From: Bowdeniella nasicola
GTDB lineage: Bacteria > Actinomycetota > Actinomycetes > Actinomycetales > Actinomycetaceae
Assembly: GCF_900107735.1 (NCBI RefSeq)
Contig: NZ_FNQV01000006.1
Coordinates: 1 to 64,000, forward strand
Direction of reading: 5' to 3'
Length of the DNA: 64,000 nucleotides
In this document: positions 34,761 to 44,325 of the stretch, one piece after another
How the letters are laid out: the number at the start of each line of letters is the position of its first letter
Numbering within the stretch: position 1 is the stretch's first letter
Notes under the pieces: generated by a model
Told to the model about the DNA's origin: nothing
Database searches by the model: none
The model's input: only the letters and a program-made list of their open reading frames with translations
Translations under genes and position numbers: made by a program

Positions 34761-36029
34761 ATGACTGACTTCATCGCCGATCTCGCTGACTTCATTACCG
34801 CCTCGCCCTCCTCCTACCACGCCGCCGACGAAATCGGCCGGCGCCTATCCGAGGCCGGGTTCACGCGGCACAGCGAATCCGATGCGTGGGACGCCTCCCC
34901 CGGCGGCCACTACCTCATCCGCGACGGCGCACTCATGGCCTGGGTCGTGCCCGAGGGCGCCGATACCTCGAGCGCCTTTCGCATCGTGGGCACCCACACC
35001 GATTCGCCGTCGATCAAGCTCAAGCCCATCCCCGCGATCTCGCGGCACGGCTGGCAGAGCGTCGGCGTGGAAATCTACGGCGGCCCGCTGCTGAACTCCT
35101 GGCTCGATCGCGACCTCGCCTTCGCCGGCCGCGTCGTCGATGCCGACGGCGCCGTCCACCTTGTGCGCACCGGGCCCGTCGCCCGCATCCCGCAGCTCGC
35201 GATCCACCTCGACCGCCAGATCTCCGCCGATGGCCTGAAGCTCGACAAGCAGCAGCACACCGCCCCGATCTACGCCGTCGGCGATGAGGACGCCGATATC
35301 CTCGACGTCGTCGCCCGCACCGCGGGCCTGCGCGCTTCCGATGTCACCGGCCACGACATCTACGCGATCGACACCCAGCCGCCGGCCGTCATCGGCGCAA
35401 ACGAGGACCTGTTCGCCGCGGGCCGGCTCGATAACCTCTCCTCCACCCACGCGGCGCTGTGGGCGCTTGAGCATCTCGCCGATCACACGCGCGACATCCT
35501 CGTCTTTGCCGCCTTCGATCACGAGGAGGTCGGCTCGGCCACCCGCTCCGGTGCCGCGGGCCCGATCCTCGCCGACGTCCTTACCCGCACCGCGGCGGCG
35601 CTCGGCGCATCCAGTGACGAGACCGCTGCAATACTCACCCGCTCCGCGCTGCTGAGCGTGGACGCCGGGCACGCCGTCCACCCCAACTACGCCGACCGCC
35701 ACGACCCGGACAACCGCCCGCTGCTGAACGCCGGCCCCGTCTTAAAGGTCAACTCCCAGCAGCGCTACGCCACCGACGCGATCGGGATCTCGATGTGGCA
35801 GCGCGCCGTCGCCGCCGCCGGCATCGACTCCCAGGTCTTCGTCTCCAACAACGCGATGCCCTGCGGCTCGACAATCGGCCCGATCTCGGCCACCCGCCTG
35901 GGCCTCACCACCGTCGACGTCGGCGTCCCGCTGCTGTCGATGCATTCCGCGCGCGAACTCGCCGGCACGAAGGACCTGCCCGCCCTCGCCAGCGCCATCT
36001 CCGCGTTCTACACCACGATCGAGCTGTAA
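34761..36029 (+). CDS. M18 family aminopeptidase
   Basis: 422 residues. Motifs of the aspartyl aminopeptidase family appear in order: ASPSSYHAADEIGRRL, the metal ligand in GTHTDSPSIKLKP, GANEDLFAAGRLDNLSS, the catalytic/metal Glu pair in FDHEEVGSATRSGA, and the metal His in LLSMHSARELAG. It is a cytosolic zinc enzyme removing N-terminal acidic residues from peptides. GGAGG sits at the correct distance before the ATG. The response regulator gene begins 9 bases after its stop. Confidence 0.93.
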   Translation: MTDFIADLADFITASPSSYHAADEIGRRLSEAGFTRHSESDAWDASPGGHYLIRDGALMAWVVPEGADTSSAFRIVGTHTDSPSIKLKPIPAISRHGWQSVGVEIYGGPLLNSWLDRDLAFAGRVVDADGAVHLVRTGPVARIPQLAIHLDRQISADGLKLDKQQHTAPIYAVGDEDADILDVVARTAGLRASDVTGHDIYAIDTQPPAVIGANEDLFAAGRLDNLSSTHAALWALEHLADHTRDILVFAAFDHEEVGSATRSGAAGPILADVLTRTAAALGASSDETAAILTRSALLSVDAGHAVHPNYADRHDPDNRPLLNAGPVLKVNSQQRYATDAIGISMWQRAVAAAGIDSQVFVSNNAMPCGSTIGPISATRLGLTTVDVGVPLLSMHSARELAGTKDLPALASAISAFYTTIEL

Positions 36030-36038
36030 AGGAGCGCC

Positions 36039-36752
36039 ATGCGCGAGACCGACGAAGCCAAACCACGCCTCCTCGTCGTCGACGACGAGCCGAACATCCT
36101 CGATCTGCTCGCCGCCTCGCTGCGGTTTGCGGGCTTCGAGGTGGACACCGCCGCCGACGGCAACGCCGCCCTGCACCTGGCACGCACGACGAGTTTCGAC
36201 CTCATCGTGCTCGACGTCATGCTGCCCGACATGGACGGCTTCACCGTCATCCGGCGCCTACGCAGCGCCCGCATCGAGGTACCCGTGCTGTTTTTGACCG
36301 CGCGCGATGACGTCGCCGATAAGCTCACCGGCCTGCAAGAAGGCGGCGATGACTACGTCACGAAGCCGTTCTCGCTGGAGGAGGTCGTCGCCCGCATCAA
36401 CGCCGTGCTGCGCCGCACCCGCCCGATCCTCGACGACGACTCGCGCCTGACCTATGCCGATCTCGTCCTGAACGATGACACACACGAGGTCCACCGCGGC
36501 GGCGTCCTCATCGATCTATCGCCCACCGAGTTCAAGCTGCTGCGCTACCTCATGATCAACGCCGAACGGGTCGTCTCCAAGTCGCAGATTCTGGACCACG
36601 TCTGGGAGTACGACTTTATGGGCGATGCGAACATCGTCGAGTCCTATATCTCCTACCTGCGCCGCAAGGTCGAGATGCCGGACGCACCCACCCTCATCCA
36701 CACTCGCCGCGGCGTCGGCTACATGCTGCGAGCGGAGGAGGCCCGGCAGTGA
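36039..36752 (+). CDS. OmpR-family response regulator
   Basis: 237 residues. The receiver domain has the acidic pair in LLVVDDEPNI, phospho-acceptor Asp59 in LIVLDVMLPDMDG and the conserved Lys in DDYVTKPFSLEEV. The C-terminal winged helix contains LIDLSPTEFKLLRYLM and ESYISYLRRKVE with TRRGVGYML. It resembles the MprA/TcrA-type regulators. The stop overlaps the start of the sensor kinase (GTGA), so the two form a two-component pair. Confidence 0.95.
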   Translation: MRETDEAKPRLLVVDDEPNILDLLAASLRFAGFEVDTAADGNAALHLARTTSFDLIVLDVMLPDMDGFTVIRRLRSARIEVPVLFLTARDDVADKLTGLQEGGDDYVTKPFSLEEVVARINAVLRRTRPILDDDSRLTYADLVLNDDTHEVHRGGVLIDLSPTEFKLLRYLMINAERVVSKSQILDHVWEYDFMGDANIVESYISYLRRKVEMPDAPTLIHTRRGVGYMLRAEEARQ

Positions 36753-38227
36753 GCGGCATCCAGCCGCGCACGAGCCGGTTTGAGGAAATTCCGCTTTCCA
36801 CCCGGCTCGTGACGACGTTCGCCGTGCTGCTGAGCTTCGGCCTGTTCGTCGCCTTCCTCGTCACGAGCTCGATCCTGCGCTCCTCGCTGCTCACCCAGCT
36901 CGACGTCCAACTCGCGACGACGGCCGACTCCCTACAGGCCTCGCCCGCGCAGTGGCTCGATCAGCAGCGCAGTGACGAACAACTGCCGAGCCAGTACTTC
37001 ATCCAGGTCGATCTCGTCGACGGCCGCTCCCACCAGCTCGTGCGCGAGGACACCATCAAGGAGTTCGGCAGCCCGACGATCGCCGAGCTCGACTCGCAAT
37101 CGCTCGCCACGAGCCGCCAGGCCGTGACCGTGCCGAATCAGGAAAGCGGCGGGCCGTGGCGCGTCTACCAGGTGCCGCTGTACAACCAGGCGACGAAGTC
37201 CGTCATCGGGGTGCTCTCCGTTGCGCTGCCGACGGCGAGCGTGCTGCGCCCGCTGGAAGATTCCATCGGGCTGCTCGTTGGCACCTCCATCCTGCTCGTA
37301 GTCATCGGCGGCCTCGTCTCCTGGCTCGCGATCCGCCGCCACCTCAACCCGCTGCGCGAGATCGAAGCGACGGCCGGCGCGATCGCCGCCGGGGACCTGT
37401 CTCGGCGCATCAGGCCCCGGCCGCCGACGACGGAGGTCGGCTCGCTCGCCCAATCGCTCAACGTCATGCTCGCCCAGATCGAGCAGGCATTTTCCGATCG
37501 CACCGCCTCTGAGGCCCGCACCCGCCAGTTCATCTCCGATGCCTCCCACGAGCTGCGCACCCCCGTCGCGACGATCCGCGGCTACGCCGAGCTCTACCGC
37601 ATGGGCGGCATCCCCGAGGCGAACCTGCCCGAGGCGATCGGCCGCATCGAGTCCGAGGCCGCACGCATGGGCGAACTCGTCGCCGACCTGCTCCAGCTCG
37701 CCCGCCTGGACGAGGGCCGCCCGCTGCACATCGACATTATTGACCTGGCCGCGCTCGCCTCCGACGCTGCCAAAGACCTCGCCGTGCTCGACACCTCCCG
37801 CACCGTCGAGGTCATCGCCCTAGACGGTTCGGCCGCCAGCGAGACCCTCGCGTGCGCCGATCCGGACAAGATCCGCCAGGTCCTAGCCAACCTCGTCGGC
37901 AACCTCATGAAGCACACGCCCGCGGGCTCCCCCGTCGAATTCGCCGTCGGCACCGAGGACGAGCGCGCCGTCGTCGAGGTCCGCGATCACGGGCCGGGCG
38001 TCCCGCCCGAGGAGGCCTCCCAGATTTTCCGCCGGTTCTACCGCGTCGATACCTCGCGCGCCCGCACCTCCGGTGGCTCCGGCCTGGGGCTTGCGATCGT
38101 CGCGGCCATCGTCGAGGCGCACTCCGGTGAGATCGCCGTGCGTACGACCGACGGCGGCGGTTTAACCGTCAAACTTCTGCTCCCGCGCCCACCATCGGCT
38201 GTGATGACTGAGACAACCGAGCAATGA
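36749..38227 (+). CDS. Sensor histidine kinase (HAMP-HisKA-HATPase)
   Basis: 492 residues. TM1 about 24-45 (TTFAVLLSFGLFVAFLVTSS), an extracellular sensor of about 125 residues with no recognised domain, TM2 about 172-193, a HAMP linker, HisKA with the phospho-acceptor His in ASHELRTPVATIRG, and an HATPase with N-box NLVGNLMKHTP, VRDHGPGV and GGSGLGLAIV. It pairs with the regulator it overlaps by 4 bases. The signal is unknown. Confidence 0.94.
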   Translation: MSGIQPRTSRFEEIPLSTRLVTTFAVLLSFGLFVAFLVTSSILRSSLLTQLDVQLATTADSLQASPAQWLDQQRSDEQLPSQYFIQVDLVDGRSHQLVREDTIKEFGSPTIAELDSQSLATSRQAVTVPNQESGGPWRVYQVPLYNQATKSVIGVLSVALPTASVLRPLEDSIGLLVGTSILLVVIGGLVSWLAIRRHLNPLREIEATAGAIAAGDLSRRIRPRPPTTEVGSLAQSLNVMLAQIEQAFSDRTASEARTRQFISDASHELRTPVATIRGYAELYRMGGIPEANLPEAIGRIESEAARMGELVADLLQLARLDEGRPLHIDIIDLAALASDAAKDLAVLDTSRTVEVIALDGSAASETLACADPDKIRQVLANLVGNLMKHTPAGSPVEFAVGTEDERAVVEVRDHGPGVPPEEASQIFRRFYRVDTSRARTSGGSGLGLAIVAAIVEAHSGEIAVRTTDGGGLTVKLLLPRPPSAVMTETTEQ

Positions 38228-38291
38228 GGTGGCAATCGGGCCCCTGCCGGGTCTAGCATGGCGGGGCCAGTATTGTCCTATGGAGGATGTT

Positions 38292-39440
38292 GTGAACATG
38301 GGCGGTGCACCCGCACCCCAATGGCTCGCCTCAGCGTTCGTGCGTAGCGCACGCGCCGTCGGAGCCACCGCCGATGCGGCCGAGCTTGCCGCGGTCGCTG
38401 ACCGCCTCATTGCCCGGTGGCAGGAGCCCGGCCGCTTCCACCATGGCCTGTCCCACCTCATCGAGGTGCTGCAGCGCGTGGACACCCTCGCCGAGGAAAC
38501 CCACGACCCTGACGCCGTGCGCCTGGCCGCGTGGTACCACGGCGCGATCTTCGATACCTCGCTGGTGACCGAGTACCGCCGCGCCGCAGGTGAGGACAAG
38601 GCCGCCAGCGCCGAACTCGCCCGCACCGAGCTGAGCGCCATCGGTGTGCCGGAGGCGATGGTTGATCGGATCACGACGATGATCCTGACGCTGCGCGGGC
38701 ACGCGAGCGAGTGCACCGACATCGACTGCCAGGCGCTGTCCGACGCGGACCTCGGATCGCTCGCCGTCGAGCCGCAAAAATTCCGCGCCTACCGGGACAA
38801 TGTCCGCAAGGAATTCGCCCACCTGGACGTCCTCGACTACGTCGAGGCGCGCATCGCGATCATCACGAAGCTGCTGGGGCGCAATCACCTGTTCGCCTCC
38901 CCCATGGCAGCCGTGTGGGAAGACGCCGCACGCGAAAACCTCGCCGCCGAGCTCTCCCGCCTGAAGGTCGAGCGTGAATGCCTCACCAAAAAGCGCGAGG
39001 CCGGCCCCTGCGAGGATCCGGTCGCGCCCCACGACATTCCCGAGCAGATCTCGGGCGATAAGCCCGCGGCGACGACGCCGAGCTCGCTGGAATCCGAGCC
39101 CGCACCCAAGCCCCGCCCCGAGGGCGAGCGCCACGTAGATGGCGAGCGCCACGTAGATGGTGAGCAGCGACCGGCCGAGGTCCTTGGCCGGCCCGTGAGC
39201 GACGCGTCAGCGCCCGGCGCCGAGACCGGCCCCGCGGCCTCCTGGGGTATCGAGCGCGAACCGTCGGATCTGCGGAGCCTGCCGCGCCGCAATGCGCGCA
39301 CTATCCGCTTGGAGCGCCGCACCGAGCTGCAGGTCGACGATCCGGATAAGAACCCGCCCAAGCCTTCCGGGGAGCGTCCCACCCGCCCGAAGGATGATGA
39401 CGCGACGGGTTCGCTGTTCAAGCCGCTAAACGTCGACTGA
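38292..39440 (+). CDS. HD-like predicted metal-dependent phosphohydrolase with disordered tail
   Basis: About 382 residues. The first 225 resemble the COG4339 HD-type group: FHHGLSHLIEVL, AAWYHGAIFDT, ILTLRGHA followed by ALSDADLGSLA, which supply the histidines and aspartates for metal. The remaining 155 residues are Pro/Glu/Arg-rich and look disordered, with a small 18-bp tandem repeat (GERHVD twice at 39123-39158). The GTG at 38292 has GGAGG five bases before it; ATGs at 38280 and 38298 are alternatives. Substrate unknown. Confidence 0.75.
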   Translation: MNMGGAPAPQWLASAFVRSARAVGATADAAELAAVADRLIARWQEPGRFHHGLSHLIEVLQRVDTLAEETHDPDAVRLAAWYHGAIFDTSLVTEYRRAAGEDKAASAELARTELSAIGVPEAMVDRITTMILTLRGHASECTDIDCQALSDADLGSLAVEPQKFRAYRDNVRKEFAHLDVLDYVEARIAIITKLLGRNHLFASPMAAVWEDAARENLAAELSRLKVERECLTKKREAGPCEDPVAPHDIPEQISGDKPAATTPSSLESEPAPKPRPEGERHVDGERHVDGEQRPAEVLGRPVSDASAPGAETGPAASWGIEREPSDLRSLPRRNARTIRLERRTELQVDDPDKNPPKPSGERPTRPKDDDATGSLFKPLNVD

Positions 39441-39583
39441 CCTGGCCGGGCCTATCCACAGGTCCACCGTGCGGGCGCCGCGCCCGCCCTCATCCCCGCC
39501 CGCGCCCGGGCCGCTGCCCGATCCTTCCTAGCGTGTGTCTCGCAGGTGAAAGCCACCTGATTCTCAACGCAAGGACGAATCCC

Positions 39584-39871
39584 ATGCAGCTAACCGTCAA
39601 CTCAACCGAACTCCAGGCCTCCTCTGCCCGCACCACCGCCTCGGTATCCTCCGTGCGCGCCGAGGTCCACGCCCTCATGGCCAACCTGCAATCGTTGCAG
39701 GGCTCCTGGTCGGGCGCAGCCTCCGACGCCTTTGGCGACTGCGCCCGCCGCTGGCACCTCATCCAGCAGCAGGTCGAGGTCAGCCTCGAAGAAATCAGCC
39801 AGGCCCTCACCGCTACCGCCCGCCAGTACGAGGACGTGGAGGCCGCCTCCCGTGCGATGTTCGCGGCCTGA
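39584..39871 (+). CDS. WXG100-family protein (ESAT-6-like)
   Basis: 95 residues. Two predicted helices are joined by SLQGSWSGAASDAF, the WxG turn. The C-terminal helix ends TARQYEDVEAASRAMFA, where Y-x3-E type residues act as ESX/T7SS export signal. AAGGACGA precedes the ATG. No EccC or other ESX gene is visible in this window, so the secretion machine would be elsewhere. The gene converges on the methyltransferase gene. Confidence 0.88.
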   Translation: MQLTVNSTELQASSARTTASVSSVRAEVHALMANLQSLQGSWSGAASDAFGDCARRWHLIQQQVEVSLEEISQALTATARQYEDVEAASRAMFAA

Positions 39872-39908
39872 GGCCGCAGCTTACCTGCCGTCGCCGGCCC
39901 GGCCGCGC

Positions 39909-40556
39909 CTAGGACTGGTCGGGCCGGATGACGTGCAGCACGGTATCGAGCGCCGCCTGCTCGCCGTCCGCATCGCCGGTCGCGGACTCGGACTCGTAGC
40001 GCTCAATCACCTCCGCCCGCACGATCGTCCCCTCGGCGACGTAGGGCAACAGCTCCTCGAGGCGGTGCAGCACGTCCGGGTTCTTCGGCCCGCCGACGCC
40101 GCCGGCGAGGTTCGAAATATCGTGTCCGATGAGCACGAGGCGCCCGCCGGGCGCGAGCCAGCCCATGGCCCGCTGCAGGATCGCGCCGAGGTCCTCGCTC
40201 GGTAGCTGCAGGTAGCTGAGCGCAATGAGCTCGACGCGGCGCGGCGGCGCATAGTTCTCCACCCGCGAGGCAATCCACGTGATCTGCTCGCCCCACGCCT
40301 GCCCAGCCGCGGCCTGCTTGCCGCGCTCGATCGCGACGCTCGACTGCTCAACGGCGATCACCCGGTAGCCACGCTCGGCGAGGTAACGCGCATTTCGCCC
40401 CTCGCCCGCACCGATGTCGAGCGCCACGGGTCGCGCGCCATCGCCCGCGGCGGCCAGCTGCGCATCGGCAAATGTTTCGACCTCAGCCACGAGCGGGCCC
40501 GCGGGCTCCTTAACCCACACGGGCGCGTCGCGGTAGGTATCATCCCAATTCGTCAT
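39909..40556 (-). CDS. Class I SAM-dependent methyltransferase
   Basis: 215 residues. SAM-binding motif I is ALDIGAGEGRNARYLAERGY, with the acidic residue after beta-2 in VIAVEQS and LAPGGRLVLIGHD as motif III, similar to tellurite-resistance/TehB-like small methyltransferases. It begins MTNWDDTYRDAPVWVKEPAG, a pattern common in this group. The start at 40556 is chosen over 40574 because it gives the family N-terminus. Substrate unknown. It lies after groEL but a terminator separates them. Confidence 0.85.
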   Translation of the reverse strand: MTNWDDTYRDAPVWVKEPAGPLVAEVETFADAQLAAAGDGARPVALDIGAGEGRNARYLAERGYRVIAVEQSSVAIERGKQAAAGQAWGEQITWIASRVENYAPPRRVELIALSYLQLPSEDLGAILQRAMGWLAPGGRLVLIGHDISNLAGGVGGPKNPDVLHRLEELLPYVAEGTIVRAEVIERYESESATGDADGEQAALDTVLHVIRPDQS

Positions 40557-40598
40557 GGCTCCACAGTAGGGCACGCCGATCGCTCCGCGCCGACGACG

Positions 40599-40633
40599 AA
40601 CCGCCGGCCACCCACGAGGGTGACCGGCGGTTT
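40599..40633 (-). terminator. groEL terminator
   Basis: AACCGCCGG (40599-40607) pairs with CCGGCGGTT (40624-40632), with CACC/GGTG continuing the stem. On the minus strand it stands 31 bases after the groEL stop. Only a short T-run follows. Confidence 0.75.
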
Positions 40634-40663
40634 CGCGGTGATGTGGACGCTAGGTCCTCGGGC

Positions 40664-42435
<1,772 letters not shown>

Positions 42436-42443
42436 TAGGTAGT

Positions 42444-42470
42444 TTGGCACTCTCGCCTCGAGAGTGCAAG
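42444..42470 (-). promoter_or_regulatory. CIRCE operator 2 of groEL
   Basis: TTGGCACTC (42444-42452), nine spacer bases, GAGTGCAAG (42462-42470), a slightly weaker match to CIRCE. The two operators are 35 bases apart start to start, so two HrcA dimers could bind side by side. An actinobacterial-type DnaA box (TGTGGACAA) lies at 42485-42493. Confidence 0.82.
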
Positions 42471-42500
42471 ACCGCTAACGCGGCTGTGGACAACCGCGGG

Positions 42501-43163
42501 TTAGCGCCCGAGTACGTTGGTGCGCAGCACGATCGCGATGGACTGGCTCGATCGCGACGATTCCACCAGATTCGTAATCCCGAGCTTGGCCGCGATCTTT
42601 TCCGCCGACGCCTTGTGTGCGGGCGAGTTGTAGTAGATCGTGTCCGCTGCCGGCGAATTCGAGGTGTAGTTTTCGGCGACGACGTTCGTGAACCCATCGG
42701 CCTTCAGCGACTGCGTCACGCGGCCCGCGAGCCCGTTAATCCCCGAGCCATTGAGTACCGTCACGAGCTGGTTGAGATCCGCCTCGCCCGAGGTCGCCTC
42801 ATCGGTGGGCTCATCGGTCGCGTCATCGCCCGGTGTTTCACTCGCGCCATCGGTCGGGCTCGCCTCATCCGTGGGACTTGCCTCCTCGGTCGGGCTCGCC
42901 TCATCCGTAGGACTTGCCTCCTCGGTCGGCGTGCTCGTCTCGGGCGCGGGCGCCGCGCTCGTCTGAGTGGGCGACGGAGCTGGCGCCGGGGTGCGCGAGG
43001 AGCCAAGGAAACTCACGGCGGCCCACGCGAGCAGTGGCGCGAGCAGGATCACCACAACGTAGGGAAGATAGCGCTGCCACGCCGGCTCCAGGCGGCGATG
43101 CACGCCGACGGGACCACGATCGCGCGCAGCGACGTCGAATTCATCTTCCTCGTAGTGGGTCAT
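42501..43163 (-). CDS. LytR_C-domain membrane protein
   Basis: 220 residues. One TM helix (about 33-54, LPYVVVILLAPLLAWAAVSFL), then a Pro/Thr/Ser/Glu linker with repeated SPTDEA/SPTEEA units, then a LytR_C domain (LVTVLNGSGINGLAGRVTQS, TIYYNSPAHKASAEKIAAKL). LytR_C domains sit at the end of LCP wall-teichoic-acid ligases and also alone, as here. A DUF3263-LytR_C pair near groEL2 is also seen in Mycobacterium tuberculosis (Rv0430-Rv0431). The linker repeat is 36 bp per unit at DNA level. Confidence 0.85.
   Translation of the reverse strand: MTHYEEDEFDVAARDRGPVGVHRRLEPAWQRYLPYVVVILLAPLLAWAAVSFLGSSRTPAPAPSPTQTSAAPAPETSTPTEEASPTDEASPTEEASPTDEASPTDGASETPGDDATDEPTDEATSGEADLNQLVTVLNGSGINGLAGRVTQSLKADGFTNVVAENYTSNSPAADTIYYNSPAHKASAEKIAAKLGITNLVESSRSSQSIAIVLRTNVLGR
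42851..42937. repeat. 36-bp tandem repeat encoding the SPT(D/E)EA linker
   Basis: Two near-identical 36-bp units (42851-42886 and 42887-42922, one base different) are followed by a partial third. The repeat is in frame and lengthens the LytR_C linker by 12 residues per unit. Copy number may vary between strains. Confidence 0.8.
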
Positions 43164-43172
43164 GGCGCTAGC

Positions 43173-43433
43173 TTATCGGTCTGCCGCGCTTTTTCGCCGC
43201 TCCTGCCTCGCGCGGGCGCGAGATTCTCGCTGGGCAAGCAACTTCTTGACGACGATCGGGTTGGCCGCGAGCGCCTCGGGGCGATCAATCAGCCGCGCGA
43301 GGTGATGGTAGTAGTCGGTCGACGTCATCCCGAAAGTCTCGCGGATTGCGCGCTCCTTGACGCCCGTGAGCCGCCAGTAGCGGCCTTCGAACTGGAGCAT
43401 TGCTTCCTCGACGTCACTGAGCTGAGCTGCCAT
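43173..43433 (-). CDS. DUF3263 protein
   Basis: 86 residues, family of unknown function found in actinobacteria. FEGRYWRLTGVKERAIRETF followed by GMTSTDYYHHLARLIDRPEAL is the conserved core, with a helix-turn-helix look reminiscent of sigma region 4. A basic tail (RARARQERRK) suggests nucleic-acid binding. GAAGGATCG precedes the ATG at 43433. The stop is 9 bases before the LytR_C start, so the two are cotranscribed. Confidence 0.88.
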   Translation of the reverse strand: MAAQLSDVEEAMLQFEGRYWRLTGVKERAIRETFGMTSTDYYHHLARLIDRPEALAANPIVVKKLLAQRESRARARQERRKSAADR

Positions 43434-43522
43434 CGATCCTTCCTTCGCGGGGTCATCGCCCCTCACCCATGTACCTCTGCCCTCCACGGTAACCGACGCG
43501 CACGCGCGAACGCTCTAGCATA

Positions 43523-44212
43523 GTGCGCGTGAGAGTCACTGCCGCCATCGACCCGAGCTGGGCCGAACCGCTTGCGCCCGTCCTTAACACCATCGCGCGC
43601 CTGGGCGACATGCTGCGCGAAGAAAACGCGGCCGGCCGCGGCTATCTGCCCGCCGGCACCGACGTCCTGCGCGCCTTCACCTACCCCTTTTCGGGCGTCA
43701 AGGTCCTCATCGTTGGCCAGGACCCCTACCCGACGCCGGGCCACCCCATGGGCCTGAGCTTTTCCGTGCAGCCCGACGTGCAACCGCTACCCAAATCGCT
43801 CGTCAATATCTACCAAGAACTCTCCGACGACCTCGGGATCGAACCGGCCGCTCACGGCGACCTCACCGCCTGGTCCCGCCAGGGCGTCATGCTGCTCAAT
43901 CGCGTCCTGACGGTCACCCCGAGAAAGCCTGCCTCCCATCAGGGCCGCGGCTGGGAGGAGGTCACCGAATGCGCAATCCGCGCGCTCGCCGCCCGCGATC
44001 AGCCGCTCGTCGCGATCCTGTGGGGACGACACGCGCAATCACTGACTCGCCTGCTACGCGAGGGCCCGAGCGTCTCCATCATTTCCTCCCCGCACCCCTC
44101 GCCGCTGTCGGCCTACCGTGGCTTTTTCGGATCCAAGCCCTTCTCCCGCACGAACGACGCGCTGCAAGCCGCTGGCGCCGACCCGATCGACTGGCGCCTG
44201 CCACCCGCTTAG
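43523..44212 (+). CDS. ung: Uracil-DNA glycosylase (family 1)
   Basis: 229 residues. The catalytic water-activating motif [16 protein letters not shown] has Asp67; [10 protein letters not shown] and the leucine-loop [14 protein letters not shown] are present. It removes uracil from DNA as the first step of base excision repair. The GTG at 43523 is used; the nearby GTG at 43529 is an alternative. It is divergent from DUF3263. Confidence 0.95.
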   Translation: MRVRVTAAIDPSWAEPLAPVLNTIARLGDMLREENAAGRGYLPAGTDVLRAFTYPFSGVKVLIVGQDPYPTPGHPMGLSFSVQPDVQPLPKSLVNIYQELSDDLGIEPAAHGDLTAWSRQGVMLLNRVLTVTPRKPASHQGRGWEEVTECAIRALAARDQPLVAILWGRHAQSLTRLLREGPSVSIISSPHPSPLSAYRGFFGSKPFSRTNDALQAAGADPIDWRLPPA

Positions 44213-44233
44213 TCACGCTGCCGCACGCCGCCG

Positions 44234-44284
44234 TTATCCACATGCCCCATCGCCCCGACGCCGCAGGCGCCAGAGTTATCCCCA
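44234..44284. promoter_or_regulatory. Two DnaA-box-like 9-mers between ung and the DUF222 gene
   Basis: TTATCCACA (44234-44242) is the perfect E. coli-type DnaA box, and TTATCCCCA (44276-44284) differs by one base; both are in the same direction, 42 bases apart. The region is 113 bases long and otherwise featureless. No dnaA, dnaN or AT-rich unwinding element is near, so an origin is not supported; titration or regulation is possible. Confidence 0.4.
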
Positions 44285-44325
44285 CCCCTCCTCCGTGAAC
44301 AGGATGACCGTGCCACGGTTGACCC

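Noticed and set aside
39584-39871. ESX/T7SS secretion locus
   Set aside because: Only one WXG100 gene is present, with no EccA-E, MycP or effector genes nearby.
44234-44284. Chromosomal origin of replication
   Set aside because: Only two DnaA-like boxes, no AT-rich unwinding element and no dnaA/dnaN/gyr neighbours.
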